Positions 46,569 to 55,339 of a stretch of DNA of 64,000 nucleotides are shown in pieces. Source of the stretch: Blastocatellia bacterium. GTDB taxonomy: Bacteria; Acidobacteriota; Blastocatellia; HR10; J050. Made by a program: the position numbers and the translations under genes. The notes under the pieces are model-generated. The model saw only the letters and a program-made list of their open reading frames with translations. It was not told the origin of the DNA and did not search any database. Position 1 is the stretch's first letter, and every line of letters begins with the position of its first letter. The stretch is from the NCBI GenBank assembly GCA_025054955.1, contig JANWZE010000086.1:57168-121167 (forward strand). The letters are read 5' to 3'.

Positions 46569-46946
46569 TCACGCCGGCGGGAGCAACGCCAGGTCGTTCC
46601 ACACGAGCCAATCTGTAATCTTGCCTGAGGCGTCAAAGTAGAAATGATCTGTATAGCGTGTTCCGTCCATCACCCGGCCGTCTTTGAACCGGCCAAACAA
46701 AGCGCCACTGACCACTGCCGCATGGTCGTCCACGACCCACCGCTCATAGGATTTTGTTGGGCAGCCGTCGAATACGCTCTCAATCATCTGGAAAAGCGCA
46801 TCTACACCTTCATAGCCAACGGCGCTGAATCCGGGAAACACGATTCGGCAATCGGCGCTCAAGTAGGATTTCACGATGTCGCGCTGACCGGCAACGAGTG
46901 CAGCGAGTAAATCCACGACGCGACGTTTCTTCCATTCGGCATTCAT
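46569..46946 (-). CDS. SnoaL/NTF2-like protein
   Basis: A 125-residue cytosolic protein with the cone-shaped alpha+beta fold of the SnoaL-like/nuclear-transport-factor-2 family. The clues are VVDLLAALVAGQRDIVKSYLSADCRIVFPG at the N-terminus and DGTRYTDHFYFDASGKITDWLVWND near the C-terminus. Such proteins are enzymes or ligand binders of many kinds. TAAGGAGGG gives a strong ribosome-binding site before ATG 46946. Function cannot be assigned. Confidence 0.8.
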   Translation of the reverse strand: MNAEWKKRRVVDLLAALVAGQRDIVKSYLSADCRIVFPGFSAVGYEGVDALFQMIESVFDGCPTKSYERWVVDDHAAVVSGALFGRFKDGRVMDGTRYTDHFYFDASGKITDWLVWNDLALLPPA

Positions 46947-47255
46947 CAGTCCCTCCTTAATAATGGTTTGAGTTCATCATCATAGCCACCCATTTGCTGT
47001 GAGCGCCAGACGTGAAACGAGAACCGGCTGATGCGCAGTAGTCAATTGTCAGTTCTTCTCTGAGAAGCTGGCACAGGCGTTCCCGCCTGTGGCATTTTCA
47101 TGCTTCGAGGCGAGCACGGAGCATAAGGGCGATTGCTGCGTCGTCCCCGGACAACATGAACAACTCCTGTTGAAAACGGTTATGCGTGGTTAGCCGGAAC
47201 CCATGGCAAGCGATGCAAACTGCAAGCAGATTGCGTGCTCTGGCCATCAACACCA
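46947..47255. other. Gap with hairpin repeats
   Basis: No gene is recognised. CACAGGCGTTCCCGCCTGTG (47072-47091) forms a hairpin that recurs with small changes at 49829-49848 and 50056-50073. CCGGAC(A/G)ACATGAACAACTCCT also occurs both here (near 47150) and near 49880, so longer dispersed sequence is shared. Confidence 0.6.
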
Positions 47256-47355
47256 GCGTCTGCGCTACTGATCCTTCCGTTTCAGGACAGTTGTACCGCA
47301 AGGGAGTGGAAAATGAAGCTGGCAGGCGTCTGCGCTACTGATCCTTCCGTTTCAG
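47256..47355 (-). repeat. 70-bp-period repeat of the M48 protease 3' end
   Basis: GCGTCTGCGCTACTGATCCT followed by TCCGTTTCAG lies at 47256-47285 and again at 47326-47355. The second copy contains the protease stop codon and its last codons; the 40 bases between are unrelated. Confidence 0.85.
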
Positions 47356-48429
47356 AAGATGGGCATCCGGTTCTTCCGGCCGTTTCAGCACTGGCGCATC
47401 CGGTTCTTCCGGCCGTTTCAGCACTGGCCCATCCGGTTCTTCCGAATCTTGTCCGCTCCGAGGCGTTGAGTCTGAAGGCAGACGCTTCAACGTCGGTCGC
47501 TTTTGTTCCTCGGCTGCGTTCAATCGCTTTGCCGAGCCTACGATCCGGCTGAGCCGCTGCTTGACCTGAGAAAATTCCGATGAGTTGATGACATACTCAT
47601 CGCGTTCAGGAAAACGTCCAAGCAGCGCACGCACGGCCTTGATACGATCTGGCGTGGTTGGGTGCGTGAGAAAGAGTTTGGAAAAAGCGTTGGGCTGTTT
47701 TTTCTTCTTGGCCTCCAGTTTCTCAAAGAACGTGATCAAGCTGTTAGGATCATAGCCACTGGCCCACATGTACTGTGCGCCGAGCATGTCGGCCTCTTTC
47801 TCGGCGCCTCGGCTAAATTTGAAGAAGCTCAGCGCCAATCCAAGGTTTGCGCCCAACTGGGCAAGCTGGCCCAGTCCGCCGCCCACAAAGATCAACGGGA
47901 TGCTGGCGTATTGAAGCAACTGCGATTTACTGAAATTTTCCACCGCGTGGCGCGCCGTCACGTGAGCGATTTCGTGAGCCATGACCCCGGCAATTTCCGA
48001 TTCTGTATCGGCGGTCAGAATCAGGCCAGTGTTGATATAAAAATGACCCCCAGGAAGGGCAAATGCGTTGATTTCATCGCTGCTGACCACCTTGATGGTG
48101 AACGGAACTTTGGCGTCCGAATGCAACACAATGTTCTGTCCGATGCGATTGATGTATTCCGTCACCACGGGGTCATCCACCAGCTTCAATTCTTTTTCGA
48201 TCTCCGCTGCCAGTTTTGCGCCGAGGGCCAGTTCTTTTTCGAGCGAATAGAAATTGATCTGGCGTTTATTGATGTCGCGTTTTCCGATCAGTAGGGGATT
48301 TTCCTTTTCGTCAAGTGGCTTGGAGGTATTGGCGGGATTGCCGGCAAGGGCGGTAAGGGGATCAGCCACGATCAGTGCGCTCAATGCCACGATGCCAATT
48401 GTTCGGCGAATCTTCATGGTTGCTCTCAT
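47335..48429 (-). CDS. M48-family periplasmic metalloprotease
   Basis: A 364-residue zinc protease of the BepA/LoiP-like group, which act in outer-membrane protein quality control. A signal peptide (residues 1-30) is followed by the zinc site H152-E153-H156 in AHEIAHVTARH and third ligand Glu212 in AEKEADMLGAQY. After residue ~300 the C-terminus has three 11-residue repeats of the form EEPDxPVLKRP, ending LLKRKDQ, which homologues do not share as far as I know. GGAG precedes ATG 48429. The 3' end is duplicated 70 bp downstream. Confidence 0.9.
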   Translation of the reverse strand: MRATMKIRRTIGIVALSALIVADPLTALAGNPANTSKPLDEKENPLLIGKRDINKRQINFYSLEKELALGAKLAAEIEKELKLVDDPVVTEYINRIGQNIVLHSDAKVPFTIKVVSSDEINAFALPGGHFYINTGLILTADTESEIAGVMAHEIAHVTARHAVENFSKSQLLQYASIPLIFVGGGLGQLAQLGANLGLALSFFKFSRGAEKEADMLGAQYMWASGYDPNSLITFFEKLEAKKKKQPNAFSKLFLTHPTTPDRIKAVRALLGRFPERDEYVINSSEFSQVKQRLSRIVGSAKRLNAAEEQKRPTLKRLPSDSTPRSGQDSEEPDGPVLKRPEEPDAPVLKRPEEPDAHLLKRKDQ

Positions 48430-48539
48430 GCGTTCTCCTTCTCAGTATCTTTGTTGTCCGAGGTTTTCAGATGATTATTCTGGCAATTGCGATTGCTTCG
48501 TCAACGGGCAGCAAATTAAATGTCGCTAATGTTCGATCG

Positions 48540-48567
48540 TTGCGTCTGGCAAAAACAGTGATAAACT
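48540..48567 (+). promoter_or_regulatory. Possible promoter of the ArsS-like gene
   Basis: TTGCGT (48540-48545), 16-base spacer, TAAACT (48562-48567). It lies about 180 bases before the start codon. The rest of the 48430-48749 gap shows no gene. Confidence 0.4.
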
Positions 48568-48749
48568 AACGGGGCTTTGGCTCGTGGGCAGGTCTATGTC
48601 CCGTGGTTTGGTATGGACGACTCAGAGCGGTTGGGTGGCAGTTGCCACGTGTTGCGCCAACGTTGGTCAATGGATGATCGGCGTTGATCGGCAGTATCGG
48701 CGTCATCAGCGTCCTATTTCCGTAGCAATTGACGATGGAGGAAACGGGC

Positions 48750-49703
48750 ATGAACGAATTTGATCAGAGAGTCATTGAAGCGACGGGGTCACCCTTATTC
48801 GGATTGAGCCTCGACGTGATTCAGGTCAACATTGGACTGAAGTGCGATTTGACCTGTGTGCATTGTCATGTTAGTTCGTCGCCGCGTCGAAAAGAGATGA
48901 TGGACTGGCCAACCATGGAGCTGATCCTGAAGATTGCTCAAGAGACGCAGTGCCGCGAAGTTGACATCACGGGCGGCGCGCCCGAACTGAATCCTCATCT
49001 ACGACGGTTCATCACGGCGCTTCGTGAGCAAGGCCGGCCGGTAAAACTGCGCACCAATCTGACAGTGTGGTTTGAACCGGGCTTGGAGACGATGCCCGAA
49101 TTTTTCCGGGATCATCAGGTCCATCTGGTCGCTTCGTTGCCTTGTTATTTGGAGAGTAACGTCACGGCGCAACGCGGCGAAGGGGTCTATGCTCGGAGCA
49201 TTGAAGCGATTCGACGACTGAATGATTTGGGCTACGGCATAAAATCTGAGTTGCCGCTCGACTTGGTCTACAATCCTGTCGGCCCGTTCCTGCCCGGCGA
49301 GCAGTCGGCGTTGGAGGCGGATTATCGGCGAGAATTACACAAACGGTTTGGGCTTCGTTTCACCCGATTGCTCACCATCACCAACATGCCGATCGGGCGT
49401 TACATGGTCGAACTGCGCCGCGCCGGTCAGGCTCAGGCATACCAACAACTGTTGTATGACTCGTTCAACGCAGCCACGCTCCATGGCTTGATGTGCCGCC
49501 ACCAGATCAACATTGATTGGGACGGTCGCATCTACGATTGTGATTTCAATCTCGCGCTACGCATGCCAGTTGATTCTCATGCGCCGAGGCACATTCGAGA
49601 TTTTGATCCACAAGCGCTGGCGGCGCGTCGAATCGTGACGGGCGCACATTGCTTTGGGTGCACGGCTGGACATGGCTCGTCGTGCGGCGGCGCGTTGGTG
49701 TGA
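48750..49703 (+). CDS. arsS: ArsS-like radical SAM protein (arsenosugar biosynthesis family)
   Basis: A 317-residue radical SAM enzyme. The [4Fe-4S] site is Cys32, Cys36 and Cys39 in KCDLTCVHCHVSSSP. ITGGAPELNPHLRRF is the SAM-binding GGxPE-like strand. The C-terminal CFGCTAGHGSSCGG (from about residue 303) is characteristic of the ArsS/DUF3641 family, in which some members carry selenocysteine in the radical SAM region. ArsS is linked to making the 5'-deoxyadenosyl arsenosugar precursor after ArsM methylation; no arsM is in the window. GGAGG is 8 bases before ATG 48750. A GT2 enzyme and a redox fusion protein follow on the same strand. Confidence 0.8.
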   Translation: MNEFDQRVIEATGSPLFGLSLDVIQVNIGLKCDLTCVHCHVSSSPRRKEMMDWPTMELILKIAQETQCREVDITGGAPELNPHLRRFITALREQGRPVKLRTNLTVWFEPGLETMPEFFRDHQVHLVASLPCYLESNVTAQRGEGVYARSIEAIRRLNDLGYGIKSELPLDLVYNPVGPFLPGEQSALEADYRRELHKRFGLRFTRLLTITNMPIGRYMVELRRAGQAQAYQQLLYDSFNAATLHGLMCRHQINIDWDGRIYDCDFNLALRMPVDSHAPRHIRDFDPQALAARRIVTGAHCFGCTAGHGSSCGGALV

Positions 49704-50167
49704 GATTACACCATGTGGGTCCATGTGCTCTGCGCCAGGCAGGAGGGTGCAACACGCTCATACGCGGGCGTGGATGCGCCAGCGCGTTCAACGACAGGGC
49801 GCAACCAAGTTCTCCTCAGAAAAAGTGGCACAGGCGTTCTCGCCTGTGGTGTTTTTCATCGTTTCTGGGCGTTGTCCGGACGACATGAACAACTCCTCAG
49901 AAGAGGCACTCACAGATTCATTGATGAAGAGATTTTTAATCAAGCAATCAGACGATCTGCGCTTGTTTTTGATCGTTTCTCCCGCGTCGCCGCCGGCGAC
50001 ATGAGCAAGTCGCCGTGCTGTTCTCGGCGTGGCAAGCCTCCTTTGAGAAAGTGGGACAGGCGTTCCCGCCTGTGCTCCGTTTTCATCCTTCGTGGTGTGC
50101 CGTCGCATAGGGGCGATTCTCCTGAGATGCACGAGTTCGTCAATCGTGATTGACTGGTGGAGAGAAG
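49704..50167. other. Gap with dispersed hairpin repeats
   Basis: Between arsS and the GT2 gene. It has two copies of the CACAGGCG..CGCCTGTG hairpin (49829-49848, 50056-50073), each after GAGAAA/GAAAAAGTGG. Similar text is at 47055-47170. No gene is supported. Confidence 0.6.
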
Positions 50168-50896
50168 ATGAGGCGCGGCGCGAAAATCTCGGTCATCATT
50201 CCTGCGCTCAACGAAGAGCAAGCCATTGGCCACGTGGTCTCAGCGATCCCTGCCTGGGTTGATGAAGTGATCGTCGTTGACAACGGTTCAACCGACAAAA
50301 CAGCAGAGGTTGCTCGCGCTCATGGCGCGCGTCTCATCGGCGAGCCGCAACGTGGCTATGGCGCGGCCTGTTTGGCTGGGCTGGCCGCGCTCAACCAGCC
50401 CGATATTGTCGTTTTTCTTGACGGCGATTTCAGCGATCATCCTGAAGAGATGCACCTGCTCGTTGATCCGATTATCAACGATGAAGCGGAGGTGGTCATC
50501 GGGTCGCGGGTCATGGGTCGAGCTGAACCGGGAGCGCTTCTGCCGCAAGCACGCTTCGGCAACTGGCTCGCGTGCCGATTGATTCGACTGCGCTGGGGTG
50601 TTGCTTTCACGGATTTAGGCCCGTTCCGCGCGATTCGATATGCCACGCTCGCCGGCTTCGACATGCAGGATCGAGATTATGGTTGGACTGTTGAGATGCA
50701 GATCAAAGCGGCCCGCGACGGTGTCCGCATCAAGGAGGTGCCGGTCAGTTACCGCGCGCGAATCGGGCGATCCAAAGTTTCGGGAACCATCAAAGGCGTG
50801 CTCGGCGCAGGAACAAAAATCCTTTTCACCATCTTCCGCTATGGAATAAGAACTCCAGCTCACGCGCGACAATCCGATCGGAAGCAACGCTCGTAA
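50168..50896 (+). CDS. Family 2 glycosyltransferase (dolichyl-phosphate-mannose-synthase-like)
   Basis: A 242-residue GT-A fold transferase. ISVIIPALNEEQAIGHVV and VDEVIVVDNGSTDKT form the nucleotide-sugar site, and Asp85 and Asp87 in FLDGDFSDH are the DxD metal ligands. It ends with a basic, weakly hydrophobic region rather than clear membrane helices. ATG 50168 follows GGAGAG. Its place between arsS and the redox fusion gene suggests it may glycosylate an arsenosugar intermediate; an ordinary lipid-sugar role is equally possible. Confidence 0.85.
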   Translation: MRRGAKISVIIPALNEEQAIGHVVSAIPAWVDEVIVVDNGSTDKTAEVARAHGARLIGEPQRGYGAACLAGLAALNQPDIVVFLDGDFSDHPEEMHLLVDPIINDEAEVVIGSRVMGRAEPGALLPQARFGNWLACRLIRLRWGVAFTDLGPFRAIRYATLAGFDMQDRDYGWTVEMQIKAARDGVRIKEVPVSYRARIGRSKVSGTIKGVLGAGTKILFTIFRYGIRTPAHARQSDRKQRS

Positions 50897-50913
50897 TATA
50901 CTTCGGCAGTTTT

Positions 50914-53370
50914 ATGATAAATCTCATCAGGCGCTATGTTCGATGGCTTCACACGCAGTGGCCGGCTGGTGTTGTTGAAAAATTACCGGTCATCAATCCA
51001 GATGGTTCGACCAACGTGCCAGGTGTATACATCGTCGGTGATCTAACGGGAATCCCGCTGCTGAAATTTTCGTCGGACACAGGCGCCAAGGCTGTGCGAA
51101 CAATCCTTGCGGATGAGGCTTTTCAGCGGTCACGCGCAACCAAAGGCGTCGAGGCGCGAGACTCCAGGACCACGGATCATGCAGATGAGGCTTTTGAGCA
51201 AGCGCGCGTTGACGATCAGCCTGATGAAATTCTCGATCTGGTCATCATCGGCGGCGGGGTCTCCGGGATGGCGGCAGCGTTGGAAGCCAAGCAAGCTAAT
51301 TTGAGATTTGAAATCCTCGAAGCTTCTGAGCCGTTTTCCACGATTGTGAACTTCCCGCGGGCCAAGCCGATCTATACCTATCCGAGCGATATGGTTCCGA
51401 CAGGGCAGTTGCAACTGACGGCAACAGTCAAAGAATCGCTCCTGGAAGAGCTCAACGCGCAAACACTCGGTCGGGGGATTAGGCCTCGGCTCGCGCGCGC
51501 CGAAAGGATTGTGCGCAGCGGCAACGTGCTTGAAGTCGTGCTGGCTGGTCAGGAGAGATTGAAGGCGCGGCGGGTCATCATCGCAATCGGGCGTTCGGGC
51601 AATTTCAGAAAGCTCGGTGTGCCCGGTGAAGACCGCGATAAAGTCTGCAACCGGTTGTACGATCCCAAAGACTACGCCGGCCAGCATGTGCTGGTGGTGG
51701 GTGGCGGTGACAGCGCGTTGGAAACTGCCATTGCGACTGCTCAGTGCGGCGCGATCGTCACACTCTCCTATCGCAGCAAGGAATTTTCTCGACCCAAGCC
51801 TGAGAACATTGAGCAATTGAATCGCTTGATTGACGATCCAATGGCTGACGTGGCCGTTGAAACGCCATCGTCGGAGCGGGTCACGACAAGTTGTGGCGGC
51901 TTCATGGGCGAGTATCGAAAGCCGGGGCGCATCCGGCTGATGCTGGGCAGTCAGGTGAAGCAGATTGGCCAGTCCGACGTGACCTTGGTGTTGTCCGATG
52001 GAAGCGAAGAAACCATCCCCAATGATGCGGTATTCACCATGATCGGGCGTGAAGCGCCGTTGGAATTTTTCCGTCGCAGTGGCATTCGCATCCGGGGCGA
52101 AATGCAGACCAGGCAATGGCTCGGTTTTTCGCTGTTCATGGCTTTCTGTGTTTTTCTCTATAACTGGAAAGCTGGCGGCTCGCTGACAACGCTGTTCAAG
52201 CAACGCGGCTGGTTTCCGTTCAATGTGCCTGCTCTTTTGCAAGAACTGAGTGACGGGCTCGCTGCGCGGGTGGCTGATCCCTCGACGTTGATCGGCACGC
52301 TTGCGTTGAATCTGGGAGACCCAGGATTCTACTACACCTTTGGCTACTCCCTTCTGACGGTGATATTCGGCATCGCTCGCATTCGACGCCGTCGAACACC
52401 TTACATCACCGCACAAACAGTGACGCTGATCGGTATTCAGGTCATTCCGTTGTTCATTTTGCCATTGATCGTCCTGCCATATCTTGGCCACAACGGTTTC
52501 TTCGATGATGGGCTGGGCAAGCGTTTCGCCGATACGTTCTTCCCGGTAACCAATGGTGGACATGGCCGCGAGTATTGGCGGGCCTTCGGCTTCGTGTTGG
52601 CGTGGCCGCTGTTTTTGTGGAATGTTTTTACCAATCAGCCGATGTGGGGATGGTTGATACTCAGCCTCGTGCAAACGTTCGTGATCATTCCGCTACTCAT
52701 CTATTTTTACGGGAAAGGGGCGTATTGCGGCTGGATTTGCTCCTGTGGCGCGTTGGCCGAGACATTGGGAGATACGCACCGACAGAAAATGCCACACGGC
52801 GCACTCTGGAATCGCTTGAACATGGTGGGACAAATGACGCTGGCCGTCGCTATGGTGTTGTTGATTGCGCGGCTGGTCAGTTGGACCTGCCCTGATGCCG
52901 CTATGGGACGGAGCATGAACGATTTTTATACCGGCCTGCTCGGAGGCTGGAAGGCATTCGGCACTCAACTCAACTACAAGTGGATCGTGGATACCTATCT
53001 TGCCGGCGTTGTCGGCCTCGGCTGCTATTTTTGGTTCAGCGGGCGCGTCTGGTGTCGGTTTGCCTGTCCGTTAGCTGCGTTGATGCACATTTACGCGCGA
53101 TGGAGCCGGTTTCGCATCATTGCCGACAAGAAAAAATGTATTTCCTGTAATCTGTGCACGGCTGTATGCCATCAGGGGATTGACATCATGAACTTCGCCA
53201 ACAAGGGGCTGCCGATGGAAGACCCGCAGTGCGTGCGATGTAGCGCCTGCGTTCAAACCTGTCCGACCGGCACGTTGCAGTTTGGCCAAATTCGTCGTCG
53301 GACTGGCCAGGTGATCGCCATGGATTCGTTGCCAGCCTCGCCCGTGTTGATGGCTGAGCAGGGGAGGTGA
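50914..53370 (+). CDS. Fused FAD/NAD(P) oxidoreductase and NapH/FixG-type 4Fe-4S membrane protein
   Basis: An 818-residue fusion. Residues ~25-65 (NVPGVYIVGDLTGIPLLKF) resemble the piece that closes the FAD domain in thioredoxin-reductase-like proteins, yet here it comes first. The FAD motif GGGVSGMAAALEA (~112) and NAD(P) motif VVGGGDSALETA (~265) follow. Several membrane helices (~400-700) include YCGWICSCGALAE and WCRFACPLAA of NapH/FixG ferredoxins. Two 4Fe-4S sites close the protein: CISCNLCTAVC (~745) and CVRCSACVQTC (~775). It likely passes electrons from NAD(P)H to a periplasmic or membrane acceptor. An in-frame 72-bp repeat lies at codons 66-94. Confidence 0.8.
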   Translation: MINLIRRYVRWLHTQWPAGVVEKLPVINPDGSTNVPGVYIVGDLTGIPLLKFSSDTGAKAVRTILADEAFQRSRATKGVEARDSRTTDHADEAFEQARVDDQPDEILDLVIIGGGVSGMAAALEAKQANLRFEILEASEPFSTIVNFPRAKPIYTYPSDMVPTGQLQLTATVKESLLEELNAQTLGRGIRPRLARAERIVRSGNVLEVVLAGQERLKARRVIIAIGRSGNFRKLGVPGEDRDKVCNRLYDPKDYAGQHVLVVGGGDSALETAIATAQCGAIVTLSYRSKEFSRPKPENIEQLNRLIDDPMADVAVETPSSERVTTSCGGFMGEYRKPGRIRLMLGSQVKQIGQSDVTLVLSDGSEETIPNDAVFTMIGREAPLEFFRRSGIRIRGEMQTRQWLGFSLFMAFCVFLYNWKAGGSLTTLFKQRGWFPFNVPALLQELSDGLAARVADPSTLIGTLALNLGDPGFYYTFGYSLLTVIFGIARIRRRRTPYITAQTVTLIGIQVIPLFILPLIVLPYLGHNGFFDDGLGKRFADTFFPVTNGGHGREYWRAFGFVLAWPLFLWNVFTNQPMWGWLILSLVQTFVIIPLLIYFYGKGAYCGWICSCGALAETLGDTHRQKMPHGALWNRLNMVGQMTLAVAMVLLIARLVSWTCPDAAMGRSMNDFYTGLLGGWKAFGTQLNYKWIVDTYLAGVVGLGCYFWFSGRVWCRFACPLAALMHIYARWSRFRIIADKKKCISCNLCTAVCHQGIDIMNFANKGLPMEDPQCVRCSACVQTCPTGTLQFGQIRRRTGQVIAMDSLPASPVLMAEQGR
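51109..51195 (+). repeat. 72-bp-period in-frame repeat inside the fused oxidoreductase gene
   Basis: GCGGATGAGGCTTTT at 51109 recurs as GCAGATGAGGCTTTT at 51181, so ADEAF appears twice, exactly 24 codons apart. The stretch between (QRSRATKGVEARDSRTTDH) is polar and looks inserted in a linker. Confidence 0.7.
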
Positions 53371-53469
53371 CCGCTGCAAGTTATACGTTAAGCCTGCTGG
53401 CGTCGAGGCACTGTGTGGTGATAGCTGAGCGTGCAAGATGAACACTGCGGCGCCCGTGCATAAGTCATC

Positions 53470-53935
53470 ATAATACCGATCGTCCGGAGAAACGTCACGG
53501 TTGACGAAGCGACATGGAGTGCGGCAGCAGAACGCCTCAAGCAGCAGTCTCCGATTTTCTGATGGCATTTGGGACTGCCCATGCTACGCTCGCTTCTGCT
53601 GAGCCGCGCAAGCGGCTCAGTAGAAGGTAGCCAGACGTACAACGTCTGGGAAAGCAGATCAAACAATAGTGGCGCGTTGGAGACGCGCTGAGACGTGCGC
53701 GCTCGCGCTCAGCGATCGCAGAGCGTGAACGAGCTGATAGGAGAACGGATGGCGCCGTTGAAGGCGCGAGCGATTGAGGATGGCACCCGCCAGACATTGC
53801 ACGTCTCGCTATCCTCTGGTGGGCGCCTGCCGCCGCTGCTGGGAGCCCGCTCAGTTCACAACACCACACATGAGCAGGCGTCCATACACCGACACCCCTG
53901 AAGACATGCGTCGCCGTAACACAAAAACACCACTG
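53470..53935 (+). repeat. Dispersed repeat family D, long copy 2
   Basis: About 465 bp homologous to 30588-31050, in the same orientation, and to the partial copy at 3144. Hairpin CCAGACGTACAACGTCTGG is at about 53632. The right end, CGTCGCCGTAACACAAAAAC, matches that of copy 1. It fills most of the gap between the redox fusion and the sugar dehydrogenase genes. Confidence 0.7.
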
Positions 53936-53946
53936 CCTGCGACTCC

Positions 53947-53976
53947 TTGCCGAAATTGTCTCCGAGTCTGTATATT
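53947..53976 (+). promoter_or_regulatory. Possible promoter of the PQQ sugar dehydrogenase gene
   Basis: TTGCCG (53947-53952), 18-base spacer, TATATT (53971-53976), 46 bases before the start. It lies just outside repeat D. Confidence 0.5.
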
Positions 53977-54021
53977 GGTTGCCCCCTGAGCGCAGGGACA
54001 TATCGAGTCAGGAGGATGACG

Positions 54022-55206
54022 ATGCAGAATGAACATTCTCTAAGGCGGTCGAGCGTTGTGTTCTTGCTTTCTTTGATCCTGTTGGGGTCCTTTGTGTTGA
54101 CTTCCGACGCTATTACGCACTCATCTGGGCAGAGCCAGTACCGGCTTCAAGAGGTGGCTCGCGGCATTTCGTTTCCCGTTCTCGCTACGCATGCCGGTGA
54201 TGGGAGTGGGCGGCTGTTCATTGTCAGTCAACGCGGGCAAATTCTTATTTTGAAAGACGGCGTTCTGTTGCAACGCCCGTTTCTGGATGTTCGCAATCTG
54301 GTCAGTTGTTGCGGCGAGCGTGGATTGTTGGGGTTGGCCTTTCATCCGAGCTATGAGCAGAACGGCTACTTTTTCATCTACTACACCGATTTGCAAGGCG
54401 ACATCGTCGTTGCGCGGTATCGCGTGTCAAGTGATCCTGATGTTGCTGAACCGCGCGAAGATCGCCGGCTGCTGCGCATTCCGCATCGGACGTATCCGAA
54501 CCACAATGGCGGGCATATTGCGTTTGGTCCCGATGGGTATTTGTACATTGCGGTCGGCGATGGCGGCGGCGCCGGTGATCCATTCCGCGCCGGCCAAGAC
54601 ATCAACACGTACCTTGGCAAAATCCTACGTGTGGATGTTGACGGCCAAGCGCCCTATGCTATCCCGCCCACCAATCCATTTGTTGATAAGCCGGGGTTGG
54701 ACGAAATCTGGGCTTACGGGTTGCGCAATCCGTGGCGATTCAGTTTCGATCGTGAGACCGGCGATCTCTATATCGGCGACGTTGGACAAAACGCTGTGGA
54801 AGAGATTGATTTTGAGCCGGCCGGTAGCCCCGGCGGACTCAATTATGGATGGAGCGTGATGGAAGGGTCTCGTTGCTTCCGACCCAGCACCAACTGCAAT
54901 CAGGCCGGCCTGACATTGCCGATTTATGAATATGCGCATCTGCCACGACGGTGCGCTTCGGTCACCGGCGGCTACGTCTATCGTGGCCGCCAATTGCCGG
55001 AGTTAGTCGGCACCTACATCTTCGGCGATTATTGTTTGAACACGATCTGGGGATTGACGCGAAATGCGGAAGGGCAATGGACGCGGGTGACGCTGCTTGA
55101 GCTGTTGTTTGAAGGCGGACTCAGCTCGTTCGGCGAGGATGAAGACGGCGAGCTATACGTCATAGACATTGCTCAGTATGTCTATCGGCTTGTGCGCGCC
55201 CGGTGA
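54022..55206 (+). CDS. PQQ-dependent soluble sugar dehydrogenase (aldose dehydrogenase)
   Basis: A 394-residue periplasmic beta-propeller of the YliI/soluble-glucose-dehydrogenase family. A signal sequence (SSVVFLLSLILLGSFVLTSDA) precedes the domain. The family landmarks are GERGLLGLAFHPSY, NHNGGHIAFGPDGYLYIAVGDGG (catalytic His region), YGLRNPWRFSFDRETGDLYIGDVGQN and the later YGWSVMEG. ATG 54022 is chosen because AGGAGG ends 6 bases upstream; an ATG at 54016 abuts the Shine-Dalgarno sequence. It would pass electrons to a c-type cytochrome such as the penta-haem protein next door. Confidence 0.9.
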   Translation: MQNEHSLRRSSVVFLLSLILLGSFVLTSDAITHSSGQSQYRLQEVARGISFPVLATHAGDGSGRLFIVSQRGQILILKDGVLLQRPFLDVRNLVSCCGERGLLGLAFHPSYEQNGYFFIYYTDLQGDIVVARYRVSSDPDVAEPREDRRLLRIPHRTYPNHNGGHIAFGPDGYLYIAVGDGGGAGDPFRAGQDINTYLGKILRVDVDGQAPYAIPPTNPFVDKPGLDEIWAYGLRNPWRFSFDRETGDLYIGDVGQNAVEEIDFEPAGSPGGLNYGWSVMEGSRCFRPSTNCNQAGLTLPIYEYAHLPRRCASVTGGYVYRGRQLPELVGTYIFGDYCLNTIWGLTRNAEGQWTRVTLLELLFEGGLSSFGEDEDGELYVIDIAQYVYRLVRAR

Positions 55207-55243
55207 GTTTCGGGCCGGTGGCTGCGTCCATGCGAGTGCCTGA

Positions 55244-55339
55244 GATATGAGCGCCTTAGGATTTTGCCTGAGACTCAAGCGAGGCGATTCAGATATGAGC
55301 GCCTTAGGATTTTGCTTGCGACTCGAACGAGGTGATTCA
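55244..55339 (+). repeat. 48-bp tandem duplication containing the cytochrome ribosome-binding site
   Basis: Two adjacent 48-bp units (55244-55291, 55292-55339) begin GATATGAGCGCCTTAGGATT and end CGAGG(C/T)GATTCA. The second unit supplies the GAGGTG before the start codon of the penta-haem cytochrome. Confidence 0.8.

Noticed and set aside
51130..52674. 514-codon open frame on the minus strand
   Set aside because: It is fully antisense to the fused oxidoreductase gene, whose FAD, NAD(P) and 4Fe-4S motifs are clear. The antisense product has no recognisable motif.
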